From Chroogloeocystis siderophila 5.2 s.c.1 (GTDB taxonomy: Bacteria > Cyanobacteriota > Cyanobacteriia > Cyanobacteriales > Chroococcidiopsidaceae): a stretch of 64,000 nt of DNA. The number at the start of each line of letters is the position of its first letter. Positions within the stretch are counted from its first letter, which is position 1. Of this stretch, positions 26,911-35,084 are shown piece after piece. The notes under the pieces are model-generated. The model worked only from the letters and a program-made list of their open reading frames with translations, was not told where the DNA came from and made no database searches. A program made the translations under genes and the position numbers. The DNA is taken from contig NZ_MRCC01000011.1 in NCBI RefSeq assembly GCF_001904655.1, positions 1 through 64,000 of the forward strand, given 5' to 3'.

Positions 26911-28554
26911 ATGACAATGTCCTTAAATTGCTCTACCCGTCGTCGATTACAAAAATTGCACCAGACTTCTAGTGTCTGGGAAGGTGATCGGCGTCCGTTG
27001 TCAACTCACAAACAGAACTTAGAAGCACACGGCGAATGTATCTTGTGGGTAGATGGTTCGCAAGGCGTTGTGAGAGCGATGGACGTTGTTGCGGCTGAAA
27101 GTGGTCCAGAAGCTGTTGTTCGTACATTACTGCGCGCAATGGAGCATCCCAACAGTCCAGCTAAACCTGCGCGCCCCCAAAAAATTGTTGTCAGCGATCG
27201 CGAATTACAGTTTTTCTTACGTGGTGTCCTGCAAGAACTCGAAATCGTTATCGATTATGTTCCGCAATTACCGCTGATCGAGGAACTTTATCGTGGATTT
27301 CAAGACGGTGGCGATGAACATACACCCGATTTACCACCACAGTTTGCCGAACCACTCAGGAAAAAAGCCTTAGAGATTTGGCAAGCCGCGCCTTGGAAAT
27401 TTCTCGAAGAACATCAGATCATCGCCATCGAGATCAATCAAAGCGATGTTGGCACGCTTTATGCCTCAGTTATGGGAATGTTGGGGATGGAGTATGGAAT
27501 TTTACTGTATCGTTCGCAAGAATCACTCCGGCGATTTCGCGCTTCGGTTTTGTCGGATGAGGAAGAATCGCCCGAACTTTTAGAAGAAGCTTTTCTGAAG
27601 CAGGATTGTTTATTTTTAACGTTTGAGCGAACAACAGACGAAGAAGATGAAGACATCGACATTATCGATTTAGCCGATTTGCCAATTGCCCAAATTCAAC
27701 CATCATTTGGTAATATTCACCCCCTCGAAGGTTTGCGCGCAGTACTTTATGACGAAGAAGCGACTGCGGTATTTTTGGCGTTAGAAGCCCTCGCACGTTT
27801 TATTCGCAGCAAACGCCGTCGATTGAGCGCGGAAACATTTCCCGCTTTGAGTGAGCGCTATCGAATTGCTTTACCGATAAAAGACCAAAACCGCAAAACT
27901 ATACAAATTGATGTCACTGTTAACACTATGCCAGAGTTGGCCACAGAACTAGAAGAAATGGCAGGTTTTGGCGATGAAGCAGAATTTACCGATGTCGAAG
28001 AATTATCAAGCTTAGGGGCGCTTAGAGATGACTTAATTCCAGAGGAATCGTTTCTGAGTCTTGGCGTTGTGTCATGGGATATGGTTGAGCATCTGCGCGC
28101 ATCTGTGACGCATTTGACCCAATCCGAAGAAATGTCCTCAAGCGGTGATGGATTACCAGTTATTCTCATTCAAACTTCCCGTCCTAAAGCTAAAAATTTA
28201 ATTGAGACAATTCAAGCAACTGGTGGAATCAAAGGTATCGGGTTTAATCCTGGTACGGATATATTTGGTGGCGATCGCTACGACTTAGGCATTCTGCAAA
28301 CCGAAAACGGCGAGTTATTTCTCTTTGGTGAGTTTTTAGACGACGATCCCGTTCACATCGCGGCGCGCAAAAAGTGGGATGAACGCTGTAAAAAAACTAA
28401 AGGCTACTGTGGTTTAATCATTGCGCGTGGTTTAATGGGTGCTTCGCGCGGACAGCCGCAATTACGCGACATGATGGCATTATTTGAAGCGCGATCGCTT
28501 TCACCGCAAGATCTAGGCATTGGCACGCTGCAACTGATGCCACAATTTGAATAA
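26911..28554 (+). CDS. Large conserved cyanobacterial hypothetical (DUF6930/DUF7309-like)
   Basis: A 547-residue soluble protein with no signal peptide or membrane segment. The N-terminal half includes LWVDGSQGVVRAMDVV and RPQKIVVSDRELQFFLRGVLQELEI, resembling a DUF6930-type domain that recurs in cyanobacterial hypothetical proteins. The middle contains an acidic stretch (TDEEDEDIDIIDLADL) and the C-terminus another alpha/beta region (VILIQTSRPKAKNLIETIQA). The domain names are recalled and should be treated as tentative. No catalytic motif is visible and no neighbour suggests a role. Confidence 0.7.
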   Translation: MTMSLNCSTRRRLQKLHQTSSVWEGDRRPLSTHKQNLEAHGECILWVDGSQGVVRAMDVVAAESGPEAVVRTLLRAMEHPNSPAKPARPQKIVVSDRELQFFLRGVLQELEIVIDYVPQLPLIEELYRGFQDGGDEHTPDLPPQFAEPLRKKALEIWQAAPWKFLEEHQIIAIEINQSDVGTLYASVMGMLGMEYGILLYRSQESLRRFRASVLSDEEESPELLEEAFLKQDCLFLTFERTTDEEDEDIDIIDLADLPIAQIQPSFGNIHPLEGLRAVLYDEEATAVFLALEALARFIRSKRRRLSAETFPALSERYRIALPIKDQNRKTIQIDVTVNTMPELATELEEMAGFGDEAEFTDVEELSSLGALRDDLIPEESFLSLGVVSWDMVEHLRASVTHLTQSEEMSSSGDGLPVILIQTSRPKAKNLIETIQATGGIKGIGFNPGTDIFGGDRYDLGILQTENGELFLFGEFLDDDPVHIAARKKWDERCKKTKGYCGLIIARGLMGASRGQPQLRDMMALFEARSLSPQDLGIGTLQLMPQFE

Positions 28555-28658
28555 GTTAATCAATAGCCTCGTATAAGTCGAAGTTAGGTTTTTCCTGTAG
28601 ACTAATGACACTAGCTTTCATTAACTGCTTGTGCTCATAGCAAGGCATTGAATCGAGA

Positions 28659-29675
28659 ATGATGGTTGCACTTAGTACAGCAGAATTGCAAGCGCTTTTT
28701 GAGGCTGCAAGTCAACAAGGTGAGAGAATTTATCAGCACTCTGCTTGTGAGTGTCAAGAACTTCTGCCACAAAAATTAGGTAGGGGGGGCGATCGCACGA
28801 TTGTGCTGCGTCATGGACTCACCATTAGAATTCGTAATGCGTTTCTATGGCAAACAATCCGGCTAGAAAACCCACACGACCAATCGACTCCACTAATTGC
28901 TAAATTTCATTTGTCCGGCAACTCCAGAGTTCTTACACCCAATGTCCCAGATGTAAAACCAGATTACGAAGAAATTGCTGGCTATAACTACCTTTACTAT
29001 TTGCCTAATCTCGTTGAATTTGAAGAATGGTACGCTCAAGAGTCAATTCGACTGGTGATGGTTCTTATCGAGCCTGAAAGTTTGCAAGAATTTGACCCTG
29101 GTAGAGATCTACCACAGCCGTTACAAAGGTTGATCGCAGGAGATTTGACTGCACGATTTCATCAGCCGCTGGGTCAAACAACAACTGCGATGCGGCAGAT
29201 ACTGCATCAAGTTTTGCAGTGTCCATATCAAGGCACAATGCAAAAGATGTATTTGGAGAGCAAAGCCTTAGAATTACTCACCTTACAGTTTACGCATTGG
29301 TTAGAAGATAGTCAAACACCTCAGAGAGCGCCGCGATTGCGGCACGAAGATATCGAAAGGTTGCATCAAGCGCGAGAAATTCTCATTCAGAACATTGATA
29401 ATCCCCCATCACTGCTAGCGTTGGCACGGCAAGTTAGGCTGAATGAGTGCAAACTCAAGTGGGGGTTTCGCCAGATCTTTGGCACAACGGTTTTTGGTTA
29501 TTTGCATGAAGTTCGCATGGAGCGATCGCGTCAACTTTTGGCAACAGGTCAACTCAGTGTGACTGAAGTTGCTTACGCTGTTGGTTACAGCAGTCTTCCC
29601 TCGTTTAGTAAAGCGTTTCGTAAACGTTTTGGCAGTAGTCCACTTGCCTACAATTCTCAATTCCGTTTCGGATAA
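28659..29675 (+). CDS. AraC-family transcriptional regulator (PchR-like)
   Basis: A 338-residue regulator. The N-terminal two-thirds is a ligand-sensing region of the PchR type and the C-terminal 100 residues form the AraC double helix-turn-helix: LLALARQVRLNECKLKWGFRQIFG, then VTEVAYAVGYSSLPSFSKAFRKRFG. PchR-type activators turn on siderophore uptake when the ferri-siderophore is sensed. It is directly upstream of a TonB receptor and a siderophore-binding lipoprotein, which are its probable targets. ATG 28659 and ATG 28662 are both possible starts. Confidence 0.88.
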   Translation: MMVALSTAELQALFEAASQQGERIYQHSACECQELLPQKLGRGGDRTIVLRHGLTIRIRNAFLWQTIRLENPHDQSTPLIAKFHLSGNSRVLTPNVPDVKPDYEEIAGYNYLYYLPNLVEFEEWYAQESIRLVMVLIEPESLQEFDPGRDLPQPLQRLIAGDLTARFHQPLGQTTTAMRQILHQVLQCPYQGTMQKMYLESKALELLTLQFTHWLEDSQTPQRAPRLRHEDIERLHQAREILIQNIDNPPSLLALARQVRLNECKLKWGFRQIFGTTVFGYLHEVRMERSRQLLATGQLSVTEVAYAVGYSSLPSFSKAFRKRFGSSPLAYNSQFRFG

Positions 29676-29779
29676 AAAAATCTCCGTCTAGAATAAGACC
29701 GCGATTAGCAAAACGCCTTAATATCTAACACGTATCTATTGAGATAAATTCTTGAATGCTTAGTGGGTGAGGCGATCGC

Positions 29780-32251
29780 GTGAATAGACTAAGAATAATT
29801 TGGTTTGCCGGAATAGCATCAATGATTACGATTCAGCCAGTATGGGCTAATGTTCCTTCCTTAGCTAAACCGCAGCAATCAACGCCGATTGCCCCAGCTT
29901 CTGTAGTTGAAGTGACAAACGTCCAACTCAAAACCCATGCTGGAATAGAAGTCATTTTGATAACTTCAGGACAATTGCCAGTTCCGATAACCTGGACGAT
30001 TGGTAGTACTCTGATTGCCGATATTCCGAATGCGATATTAACGCTAGGAGATCGCAATGAATTTCAAGCTACCGAACCTACCTCAGCAATCGCGTCAATC
30101 CGCGTCACCAACTTACCAACAAAAGGCATTCGCATTGCAATTACTGGAACCGAAGCCCCACCAGTAGCCGAGGTAAGAACCGCACTAGCAGGGTTGGTCG
30201 TTAGTGTAGTTTCAGCGCCAACTGAGGACGATTCGATAGAAATTTTGGTGACAGGAGAACAAGAAGACGGCTATTTAGTTCCTAATGCGAGTACAGCAAC
30301 GCGAACTAATACACCGATTCTCGAAATTCCGCAATCAATTCAAGTAATTCCTCGGCAAGTGTTGGAGGAACAACAGGTAACGCGCTTGGATGAAGCGTTG
30401 CAAAATGCGGGTGGAGTTATCTACAACGGCACAGATACATTTAGTGATGTGAATTATAGCATTCGCGGGTTTGGTGGCACTGCTGTGTTACAAGATGGTT
30501 TTCGCCAGTATGACTTGGCTGAAATTCCTGAAGTTGCCAATATCGAACAAATTGAAGTATTAAGAGGTCCAGCATCCATTCTTTATGGGGAAATTCAGCC
30601 TGGTGGCACAATCAATTTAGTTACCAGACAACCCTTATCTGACCCATTTTACGAAACCGAAATTCAACTTGGTAGCTACAATCTCATTCGTCCTCGGTTT
30701 GATATTTCTGGTTTGCTAAACGATAATGCAACTTTGTTGTATCGCTTGAATGCATTGTATTCGCGCCAAGATGGTTTTCGGAATTTTGACCAAGATTTTG
30801 AGCAATTTTTTATTTCTCCTGTTTTAACATGGGAGATTAGCGATCGCACTAATCTCACGTTCGATCTCCAGGTTTCAAATCGCGAACGACCACACGATTC
30901 TGGTACAGTTGCCTTTGGTAATAGCGTCGTAGACGTACCGCGCAATCGCATTTTCAACGAGCCTGATGACTTTATTCGCCGCAATTTTTTGAGTGTTGGC
31001 TACAATCTCAATCATCAGTTGAGCGACAGCTGGTCAATTCGTAATGCTTTTCGCTTCAAAGATGCGAGTGTCTTCTCAGATCGGCTATCTATCCCACTGG
31101 AGTTTGATGAAGAAACTGGAATTCTCACGCGAGTTTTTGCATTAGATGATTTTAATTCTCAAAACTACACGCTGCAAACGAATCTTGTCGGTGAATTTGC
31201 CACAGGTTCTGTAGAACACACGTTGTTATTTGGAGTTGATTTGAGTCGCACAAACACAAGTCAATATGCGATCGCTAATTTCACTCCATCCCCCATTAAT
31301 GTTTTTGACCCAGTATACGGTGTAGACCGACCTATTTTGGACACATTGCTATTTGATCGCACATCAGAAACTGACCGTATCGGAATTTATCTACAAGATC
31401 AAATTCAGATTGTTGATAATTTCAACTTGCTGCTAGGCTTGCGTTACGACATAGTAGAGCAACGCATTGATAATGTTCCAGCACTATTTTATCCTGATGG
31501 CGATACGACTCAAAGCGATAATGCTCTGACTCCACGAGTGGGCATTGTCTACAAACCGATTGAAGACATTGCGCTTTATGCCAGTTATTCGCAATCATTT
31601 AATCCCAATACAGGTGTCGCAGCCGACGGTACTGCATTTGAACCTGAACTAGGTGCAGGATTTGAAGTTGGAGTTAAAGCCGAATTTTTAGATGGTAATT
31701 TACTGGCTACACTCGCATATTTTGACATTACAAAACAGAACGTGTTAACTGAAGATCCTGATTTTCCTGGTTTGGGAATTTCCATTGCCACAGGCGAACA
31801 GCGCAGTCGCGGCTTTGAATTCGATCTGACTGGGCAAATTTTACCAGGATGGAATATTATTGCGTCCTACGCTTATACTGATGCTGCCATCACCCAAGAT
31901 AATACTATCCCCATTGGCAATCAGTTACCAGGAATTCCACTGCACAACGCTAGCCTCTGGACAACTTATCAGATCCAAAATGGCGATTTTCAAGGATTGG
32001 GATTTGGTATTGGGTTGAACTATATTGGGGAACGTCAAGGCGATTTGAGCAATACTTTTGAGGTAGCCAGCTATTTTCTAACCAACGTGGCTGTATTCTA
32101 TCAACGCGATAATTGGCGCTTGGCGCTCAATTTCAAAAATCTATTTGATGTTGATTATATAGGTAGTACTGGTAATTTTGGCAGCCGCACAAGCGCTGGG
32201 CAACCTGGAGAACCATTTACTATGATTGGCTCAATTTCAGTGAGATTTTAA
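29780..32251 (+). CDS. TonB-dependent siderophore receptor with N-terminal AMIN domain
   Basis: An 823-residue outer-membrane receptor. A signal peptide (to about residue 24) is followed by an AMIN domain (about 40-150), typical of cyanobacterial siderophore receptors, then a plug domain (about 170-285, with EIPQSIQVIPRQVLEEQ and IEVLRGPASILYGE) and a 22-strand beta barrel ending in Phe (SISVRF). The start is GTG 29780 with GTGAGG upstream. It imports a ferric siderophore, powered by TonB-ExbBD. It lies between its likely regulator and binding protein. The siderophore is unknown. Confidence 0.92.
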   Translation: MNRLRIIWFAGIASMITIQPVWANVPSLAKPQQSTPIAPASVVEVTNVQLKTHAGIEVILITSGQLPVPITWTIGSTLIADIPNAILTLGDRNEFQATEPTSAIASIRVTNLPTKGIRIAITGTEAPPVAEVRTALAGLVVSVVSAPTEDDSIEILVTGEQEDGYLVPNASTATRTNTPILEIPQSIQVIPRQVLEEQQVTRLDEALQNAGGVIYNGTDTFSDVNYSIRGFGGTAVLQDGFRQYDLAEIPEVANIEQIEVLRGPASILYGEIQPGGTINLVTRQPLSDPFYETEIQLGSYNLIRPRFDISGLLNDNATLLYRLNALYSRQDGFRNFDQDFEQFFISPVLTWEISDRTNLTFDLQVSNRERPHDSGTVAFGNSVVDVPRNRIFNEPDDFIRRNFLSVGYNLNHQLSDSWSIRNAFRFKDASVFSDRLSIPLEFDEETGILTRVFALDDFNSQNYTLQTNLVGEFATGSVEHTLLFGVDLSRTNTSQYAIANFTPSPINVFDPVYGVDRPILDTLLFDRTSETDRIGIYLQDQIQIVDNFNLLLGLRYDIVEQRIDNVPALFYPDGDTTQSDNALTPRVGIVYKPIEDIALYASYSQSFNPNTGVAADGTAFEPELGAGFEVGVKAEFLDGNLLATLAYFDITKQNVLTEDPDFPGLGISIATGEQRSRGFEFDLTGQILPGWNIIASYAYTDAAITQDNTIPIGNQLPGIPLHNASLWTTYQIQNGDFQGLGFGIGLNYIGERQGDLSNTFEVASYFLTNVAVFYQRDNWRLALNFKNLFDVDYIGSTGNFGSRTSAGQPGEPFTMIGSISVRF

Positions 32252-32409
32252 GTTTTGTAAGATTTTGATTTGTAATTTTCATATGGTTGGGAACTGATAA
32301 TTGTTAATGGAAATCTATCGGTAACTTTCCATTTTCCTCTTTAGGAATGCGTGTAATACATAAATTATGCCTACCTATGCGGCTTCTACTCAAGAGCGAG
32401 AGTTATTAC

Positions 32410-33462
32410 ATGCGTCACATTCTTAAATTACTGCTACTCGGTTGTGCGCTCTGCGCAACTTCTGCTTGTCATCAGACGCCATCTAATCAAGGCAATGTCT
32501 CGGCATCAAATTGCCAAACAGTTCAGCACGAAGTTGGTGAGACTCAAGTTTGCGATCGCCCACAACGAATTGTGGCACTCAATCCTAAGATGTTAGACAT
32601 CTTACTGTCACTCGATGTGCAGCCAGTCGGTTATGCTGAAGTATTTCCCATTCATCGCGGCGAGTTTGATCGTCCTAGCCAGCAGATTCCTTATTTAGGT
32701 AATCGCATCACCCAACCAATCGCAAATCTTGGGGCTAGCAGTGAACCATCTTTAGAGGCGATCGCGCGACTTAAACCCGACTTGATTCTGGGAGACAGCG
32801 GGCAAAACAAAGATGAATACGCTCAACTCAGTCAAATTGCCCCGACTCTACTATTTGAATATGTCGGACACGATAAATGGCAAGAACCACTAAGCGCGAT
32901 CGCTCAGGTATTGGGGCGTGAGCGGCAAGCACAAGCCGTCATTGAAACGCATCGTCAGCAAGTAGAAGCAACTCGTCAAGCGATAGCACCAATTGTTAAA
33001 GCATATCCAGAAGTACTTATGTTGGCATCAGAGCAACTTACACAATCACTCGAACTAGTGACATCAGCAGATTTCTGCGGTGGTTTGCTCGAAGACGTAG
33101 GATTTCAACTAGTTTCACGATCCAACGAGCAGCCAACCAGCATTGTACAATCAATCTCAGTAGAAGTCTTACCACAACTCGATGCCAATTTAATTTTTAT
33201 ACAGGGACATGATGTTACCAGCTTTAGTCAGATGGGAAGCGTCAAAAATTTAGAAAACAACCAATTGCAAAAAATTCAGCGATCATGGCGTAGTAATACA
33301 ATCGCGCAGTCCTTGAGTGCGAGTCAGGCAAACCGAGTTTACTTCATTCCAACTTACATTTGCCGAGCTATACCCTCACCTACTGGAGCACAACTAGCGC
33401 TCAAGCAACTTCAAGCACAGCTAGTATCGCTTTCAATGCTAGTTAATAGATCTCCTACATGA
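32410..33462 (+). CDS. Ferric-siderophore ABC transporter substrate-binding lipoprotein (FecB-like)
   Basis: A 350-residue periplasmic binding lipoprotein. The signal peptide MRHILKLLLLGCALCATSAC ends in lipobox TSAC; an upstream in-frame ATG at 32347 adds 21 residues of non-signal sequence and is rejected. The class III binding-protein fold is shown by RPQRIVALNPKMLDILLSLDV and SLEAIARLKPDLILGDSG. It presents the siderophore to a FecCD/FecE importer, whose genes are not adjacent. A weak Fur-box-like sequence (TGATAAT-T-GTTAATG, 32295-32309) lies about 100 bases upstream. Confidence 0.88.
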   Translation: MRHILKLLLLGCALCATSACHQTPSNQGNVSASNCQTVQHEVGETQVCDRPQRIVALNPKMLDILLSLDVQPVGYAEVFPIHRGEFDRPSQQIPYLGNRITQPIANLGASSEPSLEAIARLKPDLILGDSGQNKDEYAQLSQIAPTLLFEYVGHDKWQEPLSAIAQVLGRERQAQAVIETHRQQVEATRQAIAPIVKAYPEVLMLASEQLTQSLELVTSADFCGGLLEDVGFQLVSRSNEQPTSIVQSISVEVLPQLDANLIFIQGHDVTSFSQMGSVKNLENNQLQKIQRSWRSNTIAQSLSASQANRVYFIPTYICRAIPSPTGAQLALKQLQAQLVSLSMLVNRSPT

Positions 33463-33508
33463 ATCACAGACGTCCTCTTACTCCCTTCGGGTGTTTGTTA
33501 GATACTGC

Positions 33509-33576
33509 AATGCGTTAGCACGTTTTGAATTAAAACTTCTAATGCCTTTGGCACCTTTCTTAGCAAACAATTTCAT
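33509..33576. repeat. Dispersed mosaic repeat, copy 1
   Basis: TGCGTTAGCACGTTTTGAATT (inverted relative to the copy near 51182) is followed by TAATGCCTTTGGCACCTTTC (direct relative to the copy near 51161) and AGCAAACAATT. The two pieces occur in both copies but in different relative orientation. The copies lie in intergenic DNA before the zds relic and before psbQ. Confidence 0.5.
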
Positions 33577-33760
33577 TATTCAACATTCATGATTCAGAAC
33601 TCCACAGCGAATTTGTTCGCAATTCATTTTATGCAGGAGGTCTAATCAATAGTAGATTAGTCTTGTGTAGGATTCAATGAATACGTATGACTCGAAATCA
33701 AATACAATATCTCTTCTCCTTCAGATTAAAATACGTAAAGATGTGAGCAGGATAGACTAA

Positions 33761-33956
33761 ATGCGCGTTGCCACCTTCCAAGCGGGGTTAGCTGGGCTAG
33801 TAACCGCTGTAAATTCGGTAAATGAACCAACAGCATCCACCCCAAAAAACTGCCATAACAAAATTTTTTCTCGCAGGTAGCTACATACAGCAAGATAATA
33901 TCGATAGTATAGAAGGCGCTACTCTTGCGGGATGCACTGCTGCTCAGGCTTTTTGA
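33761..33956 (+). pseudogene. zds: Zeta-carotene desaturase relic with large internal deletion
   Basis: The ATG at 33761 opens MRVATFQAGLAGLVTAVNSV, a damaged copy of the N-terminus of CrtQ/Zds (usual MRVAIVGAGLAG, the FAD-binding Rossmann motif; here VG is replaced by FQ-like residues). About 60 bases later, in another frame, comes [20 protein letters not shown] and [11 protein letters not shown]-stop, the conserved Zds C-terminus. The normal gene is about 1.4 kb, so roughly 1.2 kb is missing and the join is frameshifted. The next gene is the SRPBCC protein that commonly follows zds in cyanobacteria. A working desaturase must lie elsewhere, or the CrtI route is used. Confidence 0.82.
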
Positions 33957-34027
33957 AGCGATAGCCGTTATTTCCCAACCCTCAAAGGTTAGTCGTTAAA
34001 CCACAGCAAACACAAAGGAACATATCA

Positions 34028-34477
34028 ATGCCAGATTGGTTAGAGCATAGCGTGCAGATTGAGGTAGAAGCACCAATTGACCTCGTGTGGAGTTTGTGGT
34101 CTGATCTTGAGCAGATGCCTCGGTGGATGAAATGGATTTCATCAGTAAAGATTTTAGAAGATAATCCCGAACTCTCGCGGTGGAAACTTAATACTGGGGG
34201 GCTAGAATTCACTTGGTTATCGCGAATCCTGAAAATGGTACCGCAGCAAATTATTCAATGGGAATCGGTGGATGGATTGCCTAACCGTGGTGCGATTCGC
34301 TTTTATGATCGCCACAATAGCAGTATTGTGAAACTTTCGGTTTCCTACGCGATTCCTGGAATTCTAGGTAGAATTATGGATAATCTTTTCCTCGGTCGCG
34401 CGGTTGAATCGACGATCAAAGCTGATTTAGAACGCTTCCGCGATTATGCACTCCAAGCAAAAGCCGCACAAAAATAA
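34028..34477 (+). CDS. SRPBCC (START/polyketide cyclase-like) family protein
   Basis: A 149-residue protein of the SRPBCC/polyketide cyclase fold: N-terminal EVEAPIDLVWSLWSDLEQMPRWMKWISSV is the family hallmark, followed by curved-sheet strands and a C-terminal helix. It probably binds a hydrophobic ligand. In several cyanobacteria, including Synechocystis (slr0940/slr0941, as I recall), a homologue sits immediately downstream of zds, suggesting a role in carotenoid handling. Here it survives intact beside a gutted zds. A ribosome-binding AAAGGA precedes the start. Confidence 0.85.
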   Translation: MPDWLEHSVQIEVEAPIDLVWSLWSDLEQMPRWMKWISSVKILEDNPELSRWKLNTGGLEFTWLSRILKMVPQQIIQWESVDGLPNRGAIRFYDRHNSSIVKLSVSYAIPGILGRIMDNLFLGRAVESTIKADLERFRDYALQAKAAQK

Positions 34478-34505
34478 GCTGTTTGCTCGGTTTGGCTCGA
34501 TGGTT

Positions 34506-34547
34506 GTAACTAACTTAACAAGTCATAAGCTTGAAAAGATTTATACT
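34506..34547 (+). promoter_or_regulatory. Putative NtcA-activated promoter for the nrtS-like gene
   Basis: GTA-N8-AAC (34506-34519) matches the NtcA site GTA-N8-TAC at five of six positions. Exactly 22 bases separate it from TATACT (34542-34547), which fits the TAN3T -10 box. This is the class-II NtcA promoter layout of nitrogen-responsive cyanobacterial genes, and the coding start is 27 bases beyond. A nitrate/nitrite transporter is a logical NtcA target. Confidence 0.6.
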
Positions 34548-34573
34548 TAGCTGTCATTGCTGAAGTTTGCTTG

Positions 34574-34807
34574 ATGAAGTTCCTACGAGGTTATTTTCTT
34601 AGCCTTGTCAATCCTCAATTTATGCCAATTGCGCTCAAGGTCGCAGTTGTCATTGGTTCATTGTTGTTTGCGATCAATCATGGTGCAGCTTTTGTCCAAG
34701 GACAGATGACACGCGATCGCTGGATTTCGGCAACTCTGACTTACTTAGTTCCCTACTTTGTCAATATCCACGGTCAATATATCAGTAGTTCGAGAAGACT
34801 TAAATAA
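34574..34807 (+). CDS. nrtS: NrtS-type nitrate/nitrite transporter small protein
   Basis: A 77-residue membrane protein resembling NrtS, a small cyanobacterial nitrate/nitrite transporter. An N-terminal SLVNPQFMPIALKVAVVIGS leads into helix 1, GQMTRDRWISATLTYL into helix 2, and the C-terminus ends in VPYFVNIHGQY with a basic tail. Two membrane segments imply that it acts as an oligomer. Start ATG 34574 (a TTG three bases earlier is possible). NtcA-like control upstream supports a role in nitrogen acquisition. Confidence 0.78.
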   Translation: MKFLRGYFLSLVNPQFMPIALKVAVVIGSLLFAINHGAAFVQGQMTRDRWISATLTYLVPYFVNIHGQYISSSRRLK

Positions 34808-34838
34808 GCCAGCACAAGTAGAAATCACACTTTATCAA

Positions 34839-35078
34839 TTACCACGTCGGATCGCTAAACAGATAAATTGTTAATTCCGCGCACCCAGGCGGAACAGCGG
34901 TAATACAAGCACAGATCGTGTCTCCATCTTCTAGTTCTACTTCACAAGCGTGACACGATCCCATCAAACAGCCAGTAGGAATTGTGACTCCAGCCCGTTG
35001 CGCAACAGCTAATAAAGGTTCACCAACACTAGCTGTCACCGTTACATTATCTGGTAAAAAACGTATATGAGTTGCCAT
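34839..35078 (-). CDS. 2Fe-2S plant-type ferredoxin-like protein
   Basis: A 79-residue [2Fe-2S] ferredoxin-fold protein. The cluster ligands are in C-LMGS-C-HA-C and a distal Cys in DTICACITAVPPGC. It is shorter than photosynthetic PetF and has a different N-terminus. It starts six bases after the cobQ stop on the same strand, so the two are very probably cotranscribed. An electron-donor role in corrinoid reduction is a possibility but is not shown by sequence. Confidence 0.85.
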   Translation of the reverse strand: MATHIRFLPDNVTVTASVGEPLLAVAQRAGVTIPTGCLMGSCHACEVELEDGDTICACITAVPPGCAELTIYLFSDPTW

Positions 35079-35084
35079 GATTCT

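Noticed and set aside
32295-32309. Fur box upstream of the siderophore-binding lipoprotein
   Set aside because: Only the first half (TGATAAT) matches well; the second half differs at several positions, so it is not listed as a feature.
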